From NCBI GenBank assembly GCA_032158295.1, contig CM063250.1, positions 255,501 to 319,500 of the forward strand: a stretch of 64,000 nt of DNA, given 5' to 3'. Under the pieces are notes generated by a model. That model ran no database searches. It was given only the letters and a program-made list of their open reading frames with translations, and was not told the origin of the DNA. A program made the translations under genes and the position numbers. Source of the stretch: Pycnopodia helianthoides. Lineage: Eukaryota; Echinodermata; Asteroidea; Forcipulatida; Asteriidae. Positions 11,995 through 24,774 of this stretch are shown in pieces (within the stretch, counting starts at the first letter, position 1; every line of letters begins with the position of its first letter).

Positions 11995-14900
11995 ATGGAT
12001 CCAGATGGCGATTCAGACAGTTGCTATGAAGAGGCAGACGAACAAGACATGGCAGAAGTTGTTGACCTGAACGAGATGGAGGGAGGTGGTGAGGTTAATT
12101 TCTGTATTAGCTCCCAAGTTTCCTCTCCTTAACTTCCACCAGGCTCACTTCCTGCACTATCTTCTCCCAATTTCCCTTTTTTCAAGTTTTCTTCTCTCCC
12201 CGTCTGCTTCTCAGATCTCAGTCTCATCCTCCCAAATTGATAAACTCTTCCCAGTCTAATCTCAGTCTCATACCCTAAATGCTAAACTTTTCCCAGTCTG
12301 ATCTCAGTCCCATTCCCCCTAACACTAAACTCTTCCCAGTCTGATCTCAGTTTCATACCCCAAATTGATAAACTTTTCCCAGTCTGATCTCAGTCTCATA
12401 CCCTAAATGCTAAACTTTTCCCAGTCTGATCTCAGTCACATTCCCCCAATCGCTAAACTCTTCCAAATCTGCTCTGATCTCAGTCTCACCCATATGAACC
12501 ATAAAACTGCTGCACAGGTGTGAACAGAACTATTTGTACTGTAGAATTCACAATTTAACATAATATTGAAGGCATTCATACTCATAGTTTATCTATCATT
12601 AGTAAACACCTTGGAGAGTTGATTCACTCTGATTGGTTGAATACTGCTCACTTGGGGGTGTATTAGCAAATGTGGCATACAATATGGTGCTGTTAATTTT
12701 TGAACCTCATATTTTGGTTCTTGAAAATTCATAAATAGTTAATTATGTGTAAGAGATTTAGTGCCACGCAAAAGTTGAACAGCCTAAGGAATGGCCCTTG
12801 AACATGAGTAGATCTTTTCTAAAAATAATGACGAAAGAGAAATCACAAATTCTTATGATTTTTACAGTTTTTTTCGCTAAAGGTATTTATTACCCTGGTT
12901 GGTGGCTGGCCGCTGTTAATGTACCTCGCCTTTGTCTCAGTCCATTTACAGCGGCCAGCCACCAACCCGGTCATTAACACGCAGTGAAGACCGATTCCCT
13001 TAACTGTTATTCCCTCATTCAAATCCACACTGGATGATATTGAATGGTTAGGCAGTAGAAGGGTTGACTATGTGCTGTATTGGTGCTTTCCCCACATGAT
13101 ATCATATTGCAGGCTGACATAGTGCATCTATCATTAAACATTAAGCTGATGACATTGAACAATGAGATTGTAGAAAGGTTAATGACCTGATTATTTACCC
13201 CTACAGAATACATTATTGATGACTTAGGGGAGGAGATGGGATCGGAAGACTATGAAGGAGATGCAGAAGAAGATGAAGAAGATCTTGGGATGGATGAACC
13301 AACCATTGAAGATGATGCTGACTTCTGCTATGAGAAACACACAGGTAAAGAGTAGTTAAGAAATCTACATTGGGATTGACTAAGTCAAAAAGTTAATACT
13401 AATTTACTCGTCTGGTCGAAATCGGACGCGAAAGCTGACATATGTGGTTACCCGCATTTAAACTGGGTATAATGCAAAAGGAGTGTGACGGACTGTTCCG
13501 CTCCACTGATCACAAGGTCCAAAGTCCACAAATTCTGATTTGGCTTTAGGCTGTGAGCATTTTGTCAGCCAACAAAGACACACTTCCCAAGATCACACAA
13601 CCTTCCAACTTCGCACATAGTTAGCTCTTCACTTGTAGAAGAAACCCCCTTCATGATGTCAGAATGACGTCATCAGGTGTTGAATTAAATTAAAATCAAG
13701 TCTAATGTGTGAAAAAATCATAACTCATGAACCAGGCAATGGTTATTTACAATCTATACATCATCAGAGAGGTCTTCCAAAAATAAACAAACGCTACACA
13801 GTATGTGACCTCAGTTGACCTTGTCTTCCGGTTGAAACTGGAAGTTAAGTAGTAACCTTAGCAATTAGCATTTATTTCCCCTGTAACTGAAGTATAAATG
13901 TAATAGATTTACACCACTTTACTTTCTGTGAAATTTCAAAAGCTATTGACAATCTTTTCATCGATTTAATTAAATACATTAACACAACACTGACCCCAAT
14001 TATACCCGAATACATGGGGTTTGTTTCTACAAAATACTAAGTTCGAGTTAAAGTTGTTTTCTCTGCATTTAATATTATTATTTTTCTTTTCTTTTTTACA
14101 TTAGGTTCTGTCTTTTGCTGTGATCTGGAGCCAACCAAATCTTCCATTGCTGTAACAGGTGGTGAGGATGATAAGGCCTATGTTTGGAAGGTTGGAGACG
14201 GGGAACCAATTCTGGAGTGTTCAGGTACCTGCCTATCATTGTGTTAGTTATAGGTTGGAAACCACATGAGGATAGTTACATGTATTCTGAAGATACCTCA
14301 ACATCATACGCCACCTTCTTTAAACAAAGCCTACTGAAACACCCTGACAAAAAATAAACCATCTTTTGCTGTTTTCACACAAAAAACACAATAATCTGAT
14401 TTGATTTGAAATTTTACAGGATGGTTGTATGGTGTGTTTATTGAAAACTAGAAGATGAATTTATGCTTCTGAAAACCAACCTTTTTATAAGGGAATCAAA
14501 GTGTGAAGAGGTTTTAAACTAGTTGTTTAAACATGCTGAGTCCTGGTTCTTGATAATTTTACTTTTACCGCGAGCCAGTTATGCAAGCTACCAACTTAAA
14601 CTGGGCTGTGAAATTTGTGCACTCCATGGAATCAATTGATAGCGCCCTCTTTTGACCTAATAAGGTCAGGTCATGTTAACTGTGTTTATATCGCATGTTT
14701 AAATATGGCCATGTGATCTCCTCTTGACCAATCAGAATGGAGAAACTGTCCTGGGTATTTATGACTATAACTTTAACGTAGGTTGCCCCTTTCTTACTTC
14801 AATGCAGGACATAAGGACTCTGTGACGTGTGTTGGATTCAGCCATGATGGCTCTTTGGTAGTATCTGGTGATATGAGTGGACTCATCAAGGTGTGGAATA

Positions 14901-15526
14901 TTGAAACACAAGAGGAGGTCTGGTCGTTTGAGTGCGCTGACTTGGAGGTGAGGACCTTGCTCTATTTTATTTTTGACTATACTTCAATCATAGAAAGTTT
15001 TATCAAAGGCGCTTTAAAGATGGAGTAGTGACTACGACATGTGCATCACTCTCTGCACTACGCTACACACAAAATATCACAGCTTGTCTACGTTTTAATA
15101 GACACCTTTTTTAAACCTTTTGGCCAGAATCATGGTTTTCCTGTTAGTACCGGTAAGGCATTGCATCTGCTGCATGCCCAAAGTTTTCACTACTTCAGGC
15201 TTCAAAGCTGGCATATGTTTATATTTTATATTATATTTTATATTTATTTCATTTTCCGGGATAATACAAACAGTGAACTACAAACAAAACAATTACATGT
15301 ACAAATAATACTGAGTAGTAAACATAACAGAAAACAACCTCTAATAGCTCCCGCAGGATTACCCAAAAGAAACAAGTTTCTGTCGAGGGGCTCTCCGAAC
15401 TAATATGATAACAGTGATCAATACATTTAGGATAAAATTCATTAAATAAAATATCTTTAAAATTAAGCAGTTATTCAAAATATTATTTAAAAAGTATATA
15501 ATTAAAAATTACAATACATGTAAGTG

Positions 15527-15585
<59 letters not shown>

Positions 15586-18500
15586 ATACATTTAGGATAA
15601 ATTCATTAAATAAAATATCTATAAAATTAAGGAGTTATAAATAAATAAATAAATAAACAAACAATTAAACAAACAAATAAATTAAAATGAATAAATAAAT
15701 AAAATACAAGATGGCATATATGCTATATTCAAATCTTTAAAACAATAATAATTAATAAGAAAAAAAAAAAAAATATGCAGTGAAAAATATGCAGTGTTTG
15801 TGTGTAATTTTACCCAAAACTTGCCATTTCATTGTTCAAAAGCATTTCTTATAACAGAAACTTTTAATTCTGAGAAGATCTTAGTCCTTGAAGAACATAA
15901 ATCATCAAGGTTAAACTAGCTCTATGCAACTCCTATGGGCTTCTGTGAATCAATTTAGCCAGTTTACCTGAAATAGTGTTGCGTACAGTGGAAGTATGTA
16001 ACACATTCAAACAGAATAATTGGGCAATGCATGGAGGGGCAGAGTTTACTGACTCTATCTATTGTCTTTGTAATTTGATTGACAGTGGCTGACATGGCAC
16101 CACAGCTCCCATGTTCTCCTGGGGGGTACTGCAGAAGGTCAGGTCTGGATGTGGAAGGTGCCCAGTGGGGAATGTAAGACAATGCAAGGACATGGATGCC
16201 AAACCACCTGTGGGAAGGTTCTTCCAGACGGTATGACATCAGTCAGTTTTTATTTTGAAATTGAACAAGTAGTCCATGAGCTAGGGGCAGAAATAACTTA
16301 CTGGTACCAACTCAAGGGACTAAATCTAATATTGCTTTTTTTGATCAAATAATCAAAAACTTACCATATAAAGTAATACTATGATAGCCTTTGCGAAAAA
16401 ATGGATTAGTTCCAGTTTTCGAAGATTTTACTGTAAAGAATAGTGATATTAGAATTAGTCCCTTGAGTTTGTACCATGCCAGCAAGTGTGGGTGGCTCAT
16501 GGACTAATGAGCCTTTGTTGAAGGTAAAGGCAGACTTGTACCCTATGTCATGGTGAGCACTTACACACAGTGTCAAATCTTCTTGTTTGTTTTAGACTTG
16601 TGGCCAAGTCGTGAATTGTTTGTTGTGGTACATGCTCTCATGCGAAATTATGCTCTCACAATATTGCTAGCTCCTGATTACTGCCCTATTTAAGGATTTG
16701 TACAACCTGAATGTTGTACATATTCATTTATGCACGTGTGTATGTACTGTAATTTCCTGCGGACAAGACGCAGGGCGCATAAGGCGCAGTCCCCTAAAAT
16801 TACCCCCAAAAATTCAAACGCCAACAGATAAGGCACATTGGTAGATAAGGCGCAAGGATGTTTACAGAATGAGAGGCTTGCAAACCCATTCACAGTTGGT
16901 ACATCACCACTTATGGGGGTCATTGTGTTGGTAGGACACTTACTATAACATAAAGGGATTGTAATTTTTGTAAATCACGAACGTAAGTAAAACATCGCTT
17001 CTATTTTTTATTTTGTGTGTGTTAATTTTCGTTTTACGATTGTTTTTCTAAAAACAGCTTTATGGCTTTTCTTTTCACGCAACGAGCGTGCACAAAAACG
17101 TTGTGCTAATGTTTCCCAATGAATCAGCTGCTAGTCTTTGTTATCTGGCATTTTTGCATGCTACACTACATGAAAGAACTACCAAATGCTAGAGGGCGCT
17201 CTCATAACAACGTTTTCACAATGAGAAGGTACGCCCTCTGTTTGCAAAATCTAACAGTGCATTACACGATAACATACAATAAAGACTAGTGTGTATAAGC
17301 TGGTCGTTGCTGGTTCACGCCGGTATTATTGTTATTAATGTGGGCAGCAGCATGGCCAGTGACTTCGTTCTTCGGTAAGTTTCGTCAAAGCTTTTTAAAA
17401 GTTACACAACGGACGTACGGTGAAGGTTCGATTTTAATAATATTTATAACACGTAGGATTACTCTGGCTGAAAGAAAGGATTATTTACAGTATAAAAATT
17501 GTAAGATTTTACACACTGAACATCACATTGAAATCAAGCGTTACCAGATAAGGCGCATCGGTAGATAAAGCGCAGGGATGTTTTTGTGCTGTTAAATTCA
17601 GATAAGACGCATCTTATCCGCAGGAAATTACGGTATTACATTATTACGGTTGGCGTGACGTCCCTGAGAGCAGTAATCTCACACGGGGCAGTAGTCTCGT
17701 GAGAGTGTAGTTGCGAGAGAGCCGTTACTCTATCACCTAGACGACAAACATTTATTGACTTGTCCACAAGTCTATGTTCGTTAATGAAATACACTTGTGC
17801 GTTTTTCACATTTTCCTGATAAAGTAAGCACAAAAGTATGCTCCTGTCAGTTTTAAGATATTTTACTGATGTGTGTGAAGGGGAAAGAAATGTTGCATTG
17901 AGTTGAAGTGATCTCAAAAAGTGAAGTGATCTGAAGTGATCTCCTTGTTGATATCCAACAGGGAAGAGATGCTGCGCTGGGTATGACGATGGAACCGTCA
18001 AGATATGGGATTTGAAGGATTCCACAGCGCTGAACACATTCAAAGGTACAACCCCTCAAATGGTTCTGAATGATGCATAAACTATATCTGTCTGCAATAT
18101 GATATCATGTGGTGAATGCATAAACATCATACACAGTCAACCCTCCTACTACATTCAATATCACCCACTGTGGATTTGTATGATAGATGTACTATGCCAG
18201 CCTGCAATATAATATCATGTGGTAAATGCATCTACGCAGTACACAGTCAACCCTCCTACTGTCTGACCATTCAATATCATCCATTGTAGTTTTGAATAAG
18301 GCCTTTTCACACCGTCAACGCCCAATCCGTTTCAAAATCCACACGGGTCAACTCCAAGTTGCCGTGGTAAAATTTCAACACAGTTCAAATCTGCTCTGCT
18401 TTCACACTAGCTTTGCCCAAAATCAAGATGCGGTGAATGCGTCTGCAGAGTACACAGTCACTAGTCCTACTGCATGACCATTCAATATCACCCACTATGG

Positions 18501-21500
18501 TTTCTACAAGGAATACAAACAAAAACCAGCTGAAAGGAATACACACAAAGTTATAAGAAGAGAATCAAAGAGCGGCGACGAGGTCTTTATTATCCGATTA
18601 GAACCGGCAGGGCCGAGGCAGTGCAATATCGCTTTGTGCCTTTATCGCGTGGCCATGACCCTGCAAGGTTTTTTAAAATTTACATTTCAGACTGAGTCAC
18701 CACTCTTATATTCCTATTCATGAATACCATTCTATTAAAAGCATCCAAATACAAGAATAAATCTGACTGTTTAGCCTAAGCCCTCCTCGACTCTGCGTTG
18801 AATTTCTATGGATGTGTTAAGCGCTAATTAGCTCTATGCGCACTTTAGTTTCAAAACTTGCGTGAGCCAAATTTGTGCCAATTTAAATTCGGCCGTGAAA
18901 TTTGCATGCTCTCTGCAATCAGTCATAGTGCCCTCTTTTGACTCAATAAGGTCAAGACGTATTTAAACACAGCTAATTGTGTTTATACCGCATGTCTAAA
19001 CATGGCAACGTGATTTCCTCTCGGCTAATCAGAATGGATAAACTGTCCCAGGTGATTATGAATAGATAATCAAGACATCAAAACTAAAACAATTACTAGT
19101 GAAGTTGACAAAAGTATGCCCATCCTGTTATTGACCTTTTAGACTGAATTTATAGGCAGCTTTTCTCTGTCCATGGTCTGCCACTTTGTAAAGCTATGGT
19201 GAGCATGTAAATGTGCAGGAATGTCACCAAGTAAGAAGCATTTCACAGAACAACACACAGGGCACTTACTCCCAAAATGGTGCAATCAGGATTGAATGTC
19301 TTGATGACAATGGATTGATCAAGAAAATCTTTTGCAGAAGTCAATGATTTATTTCACTTGGAGCACCCCCTTTCCTCACCACTTTCTGCAGCCCTCCGTA
19401 AACCTCCATTGTAATAAAATGAACTTCACATGCGTGATTCTTTGGTTTGTTATTTGTTTTCCCCCGTTTCTCGTCAAGGCAACACTGGTCATAGTAGTGG
19501 TGTAACAGCATTGGACTGCCATAGCAACAATGTTGTAGTTCTGACTGGCTCTGTTGATGGCACGGCTAAGATTCTAAACAGCAACAATGCAAAGGTAAAC
19601 AGGATTGGTGACTTTTATTTTTTATAAAGTTCATACCTGTATCATTCATCCAAATACATATTACTGTTTGAAAAACTGCGAAAGACAAGAAAATAGCATT
19701 TGGGGAGTGTCAATATCAACATCAATGGATTTAAACTGAGGAATGGTAATTCAAACCGAGCATTTACTTGTGACTGAACAAGGCATTGTACTACACATGT
19801 AGATAATCATTGAAATTTAACTCCAAAATGGCTCATTGATTTATCATGGATGGGCACATGTTGTTTTGCTAATATTTCTATCTTTTTTATTCTTTATGCT
19901 GTCATCTAGGTGTTGGCTACTTTTTCAGCCGGGGGAATCAAAGAAAACATTGGTGATAGCAACTCAGTGGAAACTGTTGGGCTGTGTCAATGGTCAGTCA
20001 CTTCTATATCAAAGGTCACTGTATCCTTAATATCCATTCTCATAGCCTTGGTGCAAATTTGACTAGAAGCCTCAAAACCAGTCAGTGAGAAAGTTTTTTA
20101 ATTTCACATCATTTTGTCTTTTTGTTGTTGCAGTCAATCTCTAGCAGCTGTAGGGTCACTTAACGGTTCACTTGGATTATGGGAGTACCCACACAGAAGA
20201 TCAGGCATCTGTGTCAGCATGAGGTGAGAAATAATTTATCCACACCTCCACTCCACCCATCCGTGTCTTGATCTTCCTCATCATATTACTTTTCTGTTCA
20301 CTGGTCAATCCACGCCTCCACTCCACCCATCTGTGTCTTGATCTTCCCATCCATCACATCACTTTCTGTCCACTAGTCAATCCACACCTCCACTCCACCC
20401 ATCGTGTCTTGATCTTCCTCATCATATCACCTTCTGTCCACATCAATCCACACCTCCACTCCACCCATCTGTGTCTTGATCTTCCCCATCATATCACTTT
20501 CTGTTCACTAGTCAATCCACACCTCCACTCCACCCATCTGTGTCTTGATCTTCCTCATCATATCACCTTCTGTCCACATCAATCCACACCTCCACTCCAC
20601 CCATCTGTGTCTTGATCTTCCTCATCATATCACCTTCTGTCCACATCAATCCACACCTCCACTCCACCCATCTGTGTCTTGATCTTCCCCATCATATCAC
20701 TTTCTGTTCACTAGTCAATCCACACCTCCACTACCACCCATCTGTGTCTTGATCTTCCCACATCATATTGCTTATGTCCACATCAATCCATACCTCCACT
20801 CCACCCATCTGTGTCTTGATGTTCCCCATCATATTGCTTCTGTCTATGTCAATCCACGCCTCCATTCCACTAACCATCCTCAAAACATGATTACCCATTT
20901 CATCGATTTCCAAAATCTATCAAATTTGAATAAATGTACTCCTCGGAGAGCAGTATCTTATGTCCATGCTGCCTAATGCAGGTTAATTTTCTTATACGGT
21001 TCTCCCATAAAACTCCCACAAAAACCAAGATGCTGCCCCGTGCCCTTAAGATTTTAAATATGAACCTTGCGATATTAATTTGTACTTATGCCCAATTCAC
21101 CAAATGTCATCATCACAATAATCTTGGTTGCGCCATTTTGGGAGTCAATGCCCTTGTGAGTTATACAGTGTAGTGCACATTTTAGGCGATGCAACATTTA
21201 CATGCCATAATTTGTACGTTCAATTTGACTCCCAAAATGGGGAGCATGGCAGACAGTAGCCGCATGTGATGTTGTTGCAAGGGGGTCAGTTAGCTTTGTG
21301 ATCAACACTTACCTTCTGTTTTCCATTAGGCTGGCATAGTAAGCTTAAGGTGGGACCCGACTGGATCACCAACGATCTTCACGGCAGCCCTGGATGGTAG
21401 AGTACAGTTGTGGGATGCTCGGTCTGGTGAAGCTGAGGCTTCTTGGACCGGACACAGAGGAGAGATCTTAGATATGACAATAAGCAAGTACGTCCACAAA

Positions 21501-22165
21501 ACAACTTGTGATTTAGTTTGGTTTGTTTGTCAAATTGTTATGATTATTAGCTTTGGGTTTTATTGGTAAACAATTTATCATCTTTGTGATTGTTTTTATC
21601 TGTTTTCAACTTAAAGTTTGTTTTTTTTCAATGTGGGTGTTATTTATCATTTGTGTAATATGTCCTCTGTGTATTAATTTTTGCTTCAAATATGAGTTTG
21701 AATTTGTTCTACCCTGCTCAGTTCATCAGCTTTGGGAAACACTGGCCAAACCTATCAATTAAGTTTTGTTTTGTTTAAATAATTTCTGAATTTAGTGATC
21801 TAGGCTGTTATTGTGGTTCAGCCATATAACTAAATCAAGGCTTGAACAAACAGTAGTCTGGTCCATTGTTGTTGTAATGAGACTCAGTGTCAATGATCCC
21901 TATTGGATACAGGGAACCTTCCTAAAGATGGCGTCAGAATGATAAGTGACTGTTTTTATATGGGTACTCATGGTTTTTTTTATCTAAAAAAAAAAATGTT
22001 GGTCAATGAATACTTTATCTTGCATCATTTGTTTTGTGTTTTTAACAAAATATATTGTTATATATTTGTTGGTATTATTTTATTTTCAGGGATGGGAACA
22101 CAATATTGACAGCATCTGGCGATACTTCATCAAGAGTATACTCACTCCAACGCCCGGAGAGGTAG
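11995..22165 (+). CDS. AAMP: AAMP, angio-associated migratory cell protein (WD40), 11 exons
   Basis: Exons: 11995-12088, 13207-13344, 14105-14224, 14808-14947, 16086-16230, 17962-18045, 19479-19594, 19910-19992, 20134-20223, 21330-21487, 22090-22165; all junctions GT/AG. The product is about 414 aa, close to the roughly 434 aa of vertebrate AAMP. It has an acidic N-terminus ([10 protein letters not shown], then a Glu/Asp-rich run), then a WD40 propeller with blades such as [53 protein letters not shown] and [16 protein letters not shown], and ends [11 protein letters not shown], the family's typical end. AAMP is a cytoplasmic WD40 scaffold linked to cell migration and ribosome assembly. Oddity: summed exon length is 1244 nt. 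Exon 9 ends in phase 2 but exon 10 (GCTGGC...) must be read in phase 0, so one base is missing at the 9/10 junction. Confidence 0.93.
12203..12490. repeat. Imperfect 42-43-bp minisatellite in AAMP intron 1
   Basis: About six diverged copies of a unit containing CCCAGTCTGATCTCAGTC followed by ATACCCTAAATGCTAAACT. Units near 12250, 12292, 12335, 12378 and 12420 are the clearest. Confidence 0.85.
12892..12970. repeat. Hairpin element in AAMP intron 1
   Basis: GGTTGGTGGCTGGCCGCTG at 12897-12915 is exactly inverted as CAGCGGCCAGCCACCAACC ending near 12967, with about 34 bp between the arms. A short foldback/MITE-like unit. Confidence 0.8.
13020..13190. repeat. Dispersed repeat F4, copy 1 (AAMP intron 1)
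   Basis: Contains ATGATATCATATTGCAGGCT then CATAGTGCATCTATCATT. Matches 59235-59370 in the same orientation and 18080-18300 (with a partial repeat at 18420-18500) in reverse orientation. Confidence 0.7.
13400..14050. repeat. Dispersed repeat F3, copy 1 (AAMP intron 2)
   Basis: Shares blocks with 62605-63500: CATCAGGTGTTGA, AAAAAATCATAA-TCATGAACCA, CATCATC-GAGAGGTCTT, TGACCTTG-CTTCCGGTT, and ACACTGACCCCA. Probably an old DNA element; no open frame. Confidence 0.7.
14575..14775. repeat. Dispersed repeat F1, copy 1 (AAMP intron 3)
   Basis: Contains GCGCCCTCTTTTGACC, ATAAGGTCAGGTCATG, GTTTATATCGCATGTTTAAA and ACCAATCAGAATGGA. Shared with 18760-19075 and, inverted, 41270-41620. Confidence 0.75.
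15120..15965. repeat. Dispersed repeat F2 split by AT-rich insert (AAMP intron 4)
   Basis: 15120-15230 (GCCCAAAGTTTTC, TTCAAAGCTGGCAT) and 15850-15965 (GAAACTTTTAATTCTGAGAA, TCCTATGGGCTTCTG) match successive parts of an uninterrupted copy at 33630-34070 in DNA2 intron 5. About 600 bp of AT-rich sequence separates the halves here. It includes an (AAAT)n microsatellite at about 15529-15590 and a local duplication of ACATTTAGGATAAA (15424 and 15588). Confidence 0.7.
16746..17635. mobile_element. TIR DNA element in AAMP intron 5
   Basis: Left end CTGTAATTTCCTGCGGA-AAGACGC and right end GCGTCTTATC-type sequence closing GCAGGAAATTACGG are inverted repeats. Subterminal repeats GATAAGGCGCA / GGTAGATAAGGCGCA occur in both arms. 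About 890 bp, no transposase frame; superfamily not assignable by eye and target duplication unclear. Confidence 0.7.
18060..18500. repeat. Dispersed repeat F4, tandem copies (AAMP intron 6)
   Basis: Two to three partial copies about 130 bp apart share TACACAGTCAACCCTCCTAC, CATTCAATATCA-CCA and AATATGATATCATGTGGT. Reverse orientation relative to 13020-13190 and 59235-59370. Confidence 0.7.
18760..19075. repeat. Dispersed repeat F1, copy 2 (AAMP intron 6)
   Basis: Longer copy of the family at 14575-14775, adding the segment with CTCTGCGTTGAATTTCTATG and AGCTCTATGCGCA. The inverted copy at 41270-41620 carries the same added segment. Confidence 0.75.
20235..20875. repeat. 67-bp minisatellite in AAMP intron 9, 9-10 copies
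   Basis: Unit contains CCACTCCACCCATCTGTGTC then TTGATCTTCC-CATCATATCA and CTTCTGTCCACAT. Copies differ by small changes. Open frames crossing it are by-products of the array. Confidence 0.95.
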
Positions 22166-24774
22166 AACACCTCCTGTAAAATGCCTGTACAATTTATTAT
22201 ACACTACTGTACTACATTCATACAAGAAGTTCCAACGTCCGGAGAAGTAGAACACATCCAGCCATGTGATAGTACCGCGCGGTTTCTAGTAAAACTAAGA
22301 CATATCATGTGACATGCCCTAAACCAATCAAAAGGCAGAATATTTGTAAGGGGTTTTATAATATTGGATGTGATTTAGTTCTACTATAACTGGTGACATA
22401 ATGTGTTTGGGTATTGGAGGATGTGTTGGACTGAGCTAGTTTCATGCATATGCTAACCTTCGGTTTTAACATGTGAAGTTTCAAAATCCCACACTGTTAA
22501 CATGTTAATGTGTCCTATTTTGTTTTAGTTTATGCATGACTTATTGGCAGGTTTCTTAAATGAAAATATATTGCCCTCTGATGAAATTACAGCGTACATC
22601 TGATTGAGGCACAGTATGGGAGACTTTTCATGACACTTGGTAGCATCAGACTTGAATCCATTAATGGTCAATCTGTTATTCTCCAACAATTAAAATTTAA
22701 CTGGTAGGTCCACTACCATATGCCAATCCGTAGTTCTCCATTGCTCCACGGGTTAAACACTAACCAATCATTCGTATCATGGCCTTGATGACACCTATTT
22801 ACTGATAAAATAATGGAAACATTCATGTTACATTTAATTGTTATTTTCAATCAAACTAAACTGGTTTGCCGTTGTTTCATCAGAATAGACAGCCAGCCAA
22901 ATGATGTGTTCCTTTTAAATAATAAATACAGATATTTTATTCAACAAGATGTGATGTTTACTTTGAGTAGATTGTGTGAGTTGTTTTTTGTAGAAGGTTT
23001 TGCGTTCTTCGCGGTGATAGGATCAAAACAAAAATGAGTAACGGGTGTCTTAAACTAGGGCTATGGAGGTAGTTACCAATTTGATTATGTATTACTAAAT
23101 CATGCAGTCGGCACATTTTAATATTGTAAAATATCCCCTTTAATTTGTGCTCCTATTTCTTGGCCCATTTTGCTGTTGACGGCACCTATCCTGCCTACTG
23201 AATGCCTTGGCAGGCCTTTTCAGCCATAAGTTAGTAGCAACGAGAATCAACTGCATTTTTCTTTTTGAGGCAGAAAGGGAAGCAGATTTGATCGACGATA
23301 TATTGCTTTCCATGTTTTTCCAAATTTCGGCCCGCGGCTCGGGCTATATTTAATGTTGGAAACACCGTGCAAAGTGCACACTGCTCCAAAACTGATGACG
23401 GAGCCCAAGCCGAGGTTAAGAAAAGGCCCCACGTTCCGAATTTCCCATGCTCGTCAGATACTAGTATTTTGACTGCTGCCACAAATATTGAGAGATTCAA
23501 AATATAGCCTTGATTGCACCAGAGAGCATCTGGGACCTAAAATCTTCCCGAGGCCCCGAACAACACGAGTAATGGCTTCACGTTTGCAATTTAGTCTTTT
23601 ATTAATTCCTGGCTAGAACACTGTGAAGGAGCAGCTTTCGATTAATAGCAGAAAATATTTTCTTTGTCACGATTCGGTTTAGTTTACAAATTCAGTTCTG
23701 TTTTATATTAAAGTTCATGGGTAAAAACATTACACTTTTTTGTTCTGTGTGAATACATTTGTAGCATGCAGATCATGTTCAACTTGATTAACGAGTTAAA
23801 ATACCTTTTAATTGTAACAATAATTAAGTCACCGACGCCACAAACTGACACACACGACGTAGATTCCAGTAAAAAAAACAGCGATAGAAGAAAAAGGGGT
23901 GTAAAGTTGAAAGTTTTTTTTAAATCAAGCTTTCCTATAATTAATTTCAGGGAATTTTCAACTAGTTTTCTTACAGTGGAGACTTGATGCTTTGAACTTC
24001 ATATATACGGTGCTATTAACGAAAACATAAAGTTTTCGTTGTAACGAACTCGCACCATCCAGTGTGTGTTTGTTCGTAAAAAATGTAGGGCATTTTGCAC
24101 GCTACACACAAGGTCAGTCTGTGGAAATGTTTTGTCACTTTTGAGGTTGGGGCGCCGTGTGTTGCAATGGTAAATTGAACCTTGGTGTCAGTTGGTGGCG
24201 ACGAACTTATTGTCCGTTTCGTTGCAAAGTTGCAATTCCTAATTATCGTAATAAAAAAGTAAAGCTCCTGTAACGTTGGAACTTCATGAAATTGTAGGTC
24301 TCAATGAACAATGTTTAAACATGTAAAAAGCTAAAAGCTTTTGGGGAAAAATTGTTTTGTATCACTGTAGATTCGTGGCGTCATTGACGATTACACAACT
24401 CTTAAAAACAATGGGAAGTCATTGTCCACGCCTGGGCCTTCACAGTTACAGGGTGTTTGTGGGCGTGTCTGCCCGTTGACTTTTACAAAAGGGATCGGGG
24501 GCAAGTTTGATCAGAGACCGACGGCGTCCTTGGTTCGATTTGTGTCCAAAGCCAAGCCATTTCGAGCTTGTGGCGGACACAATGACACATGCCGGTAAAT
24601 GTGTACATCGGAACCAACAAGTGCACTCTATAGTGTCCGCAAAATATATATTTAAAAAAAGCTGATGGGAACGTCGTTCAAAATGTATATAAAAAATAAG
24701 TTTAAAAAGGGAGATTGAAGAGAGAGTCCTTGTTTTAGGGGGCCGGGATGAGATTGCCTTAGTTCATGGACTTA
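22166..24774. other. AAMP 3' UTR and intergenic
   Basis: The last coding bases plus downstream sequence (CCAACGCCCGGAGAGGTAG at about 22147) recur about 82 bp later as CCAACGTCCGGAGAAGTAG, a small duplication of the 3' end. A possible AATAAA is near 22919. No further gene is supported up to the C1q-like gene. Confidence 0.5.

Noticed and set aside
20268..20913. ORFs on both strands across AAMP intron 9
   Set aside because: By-products of the 67-bp minisatellite.
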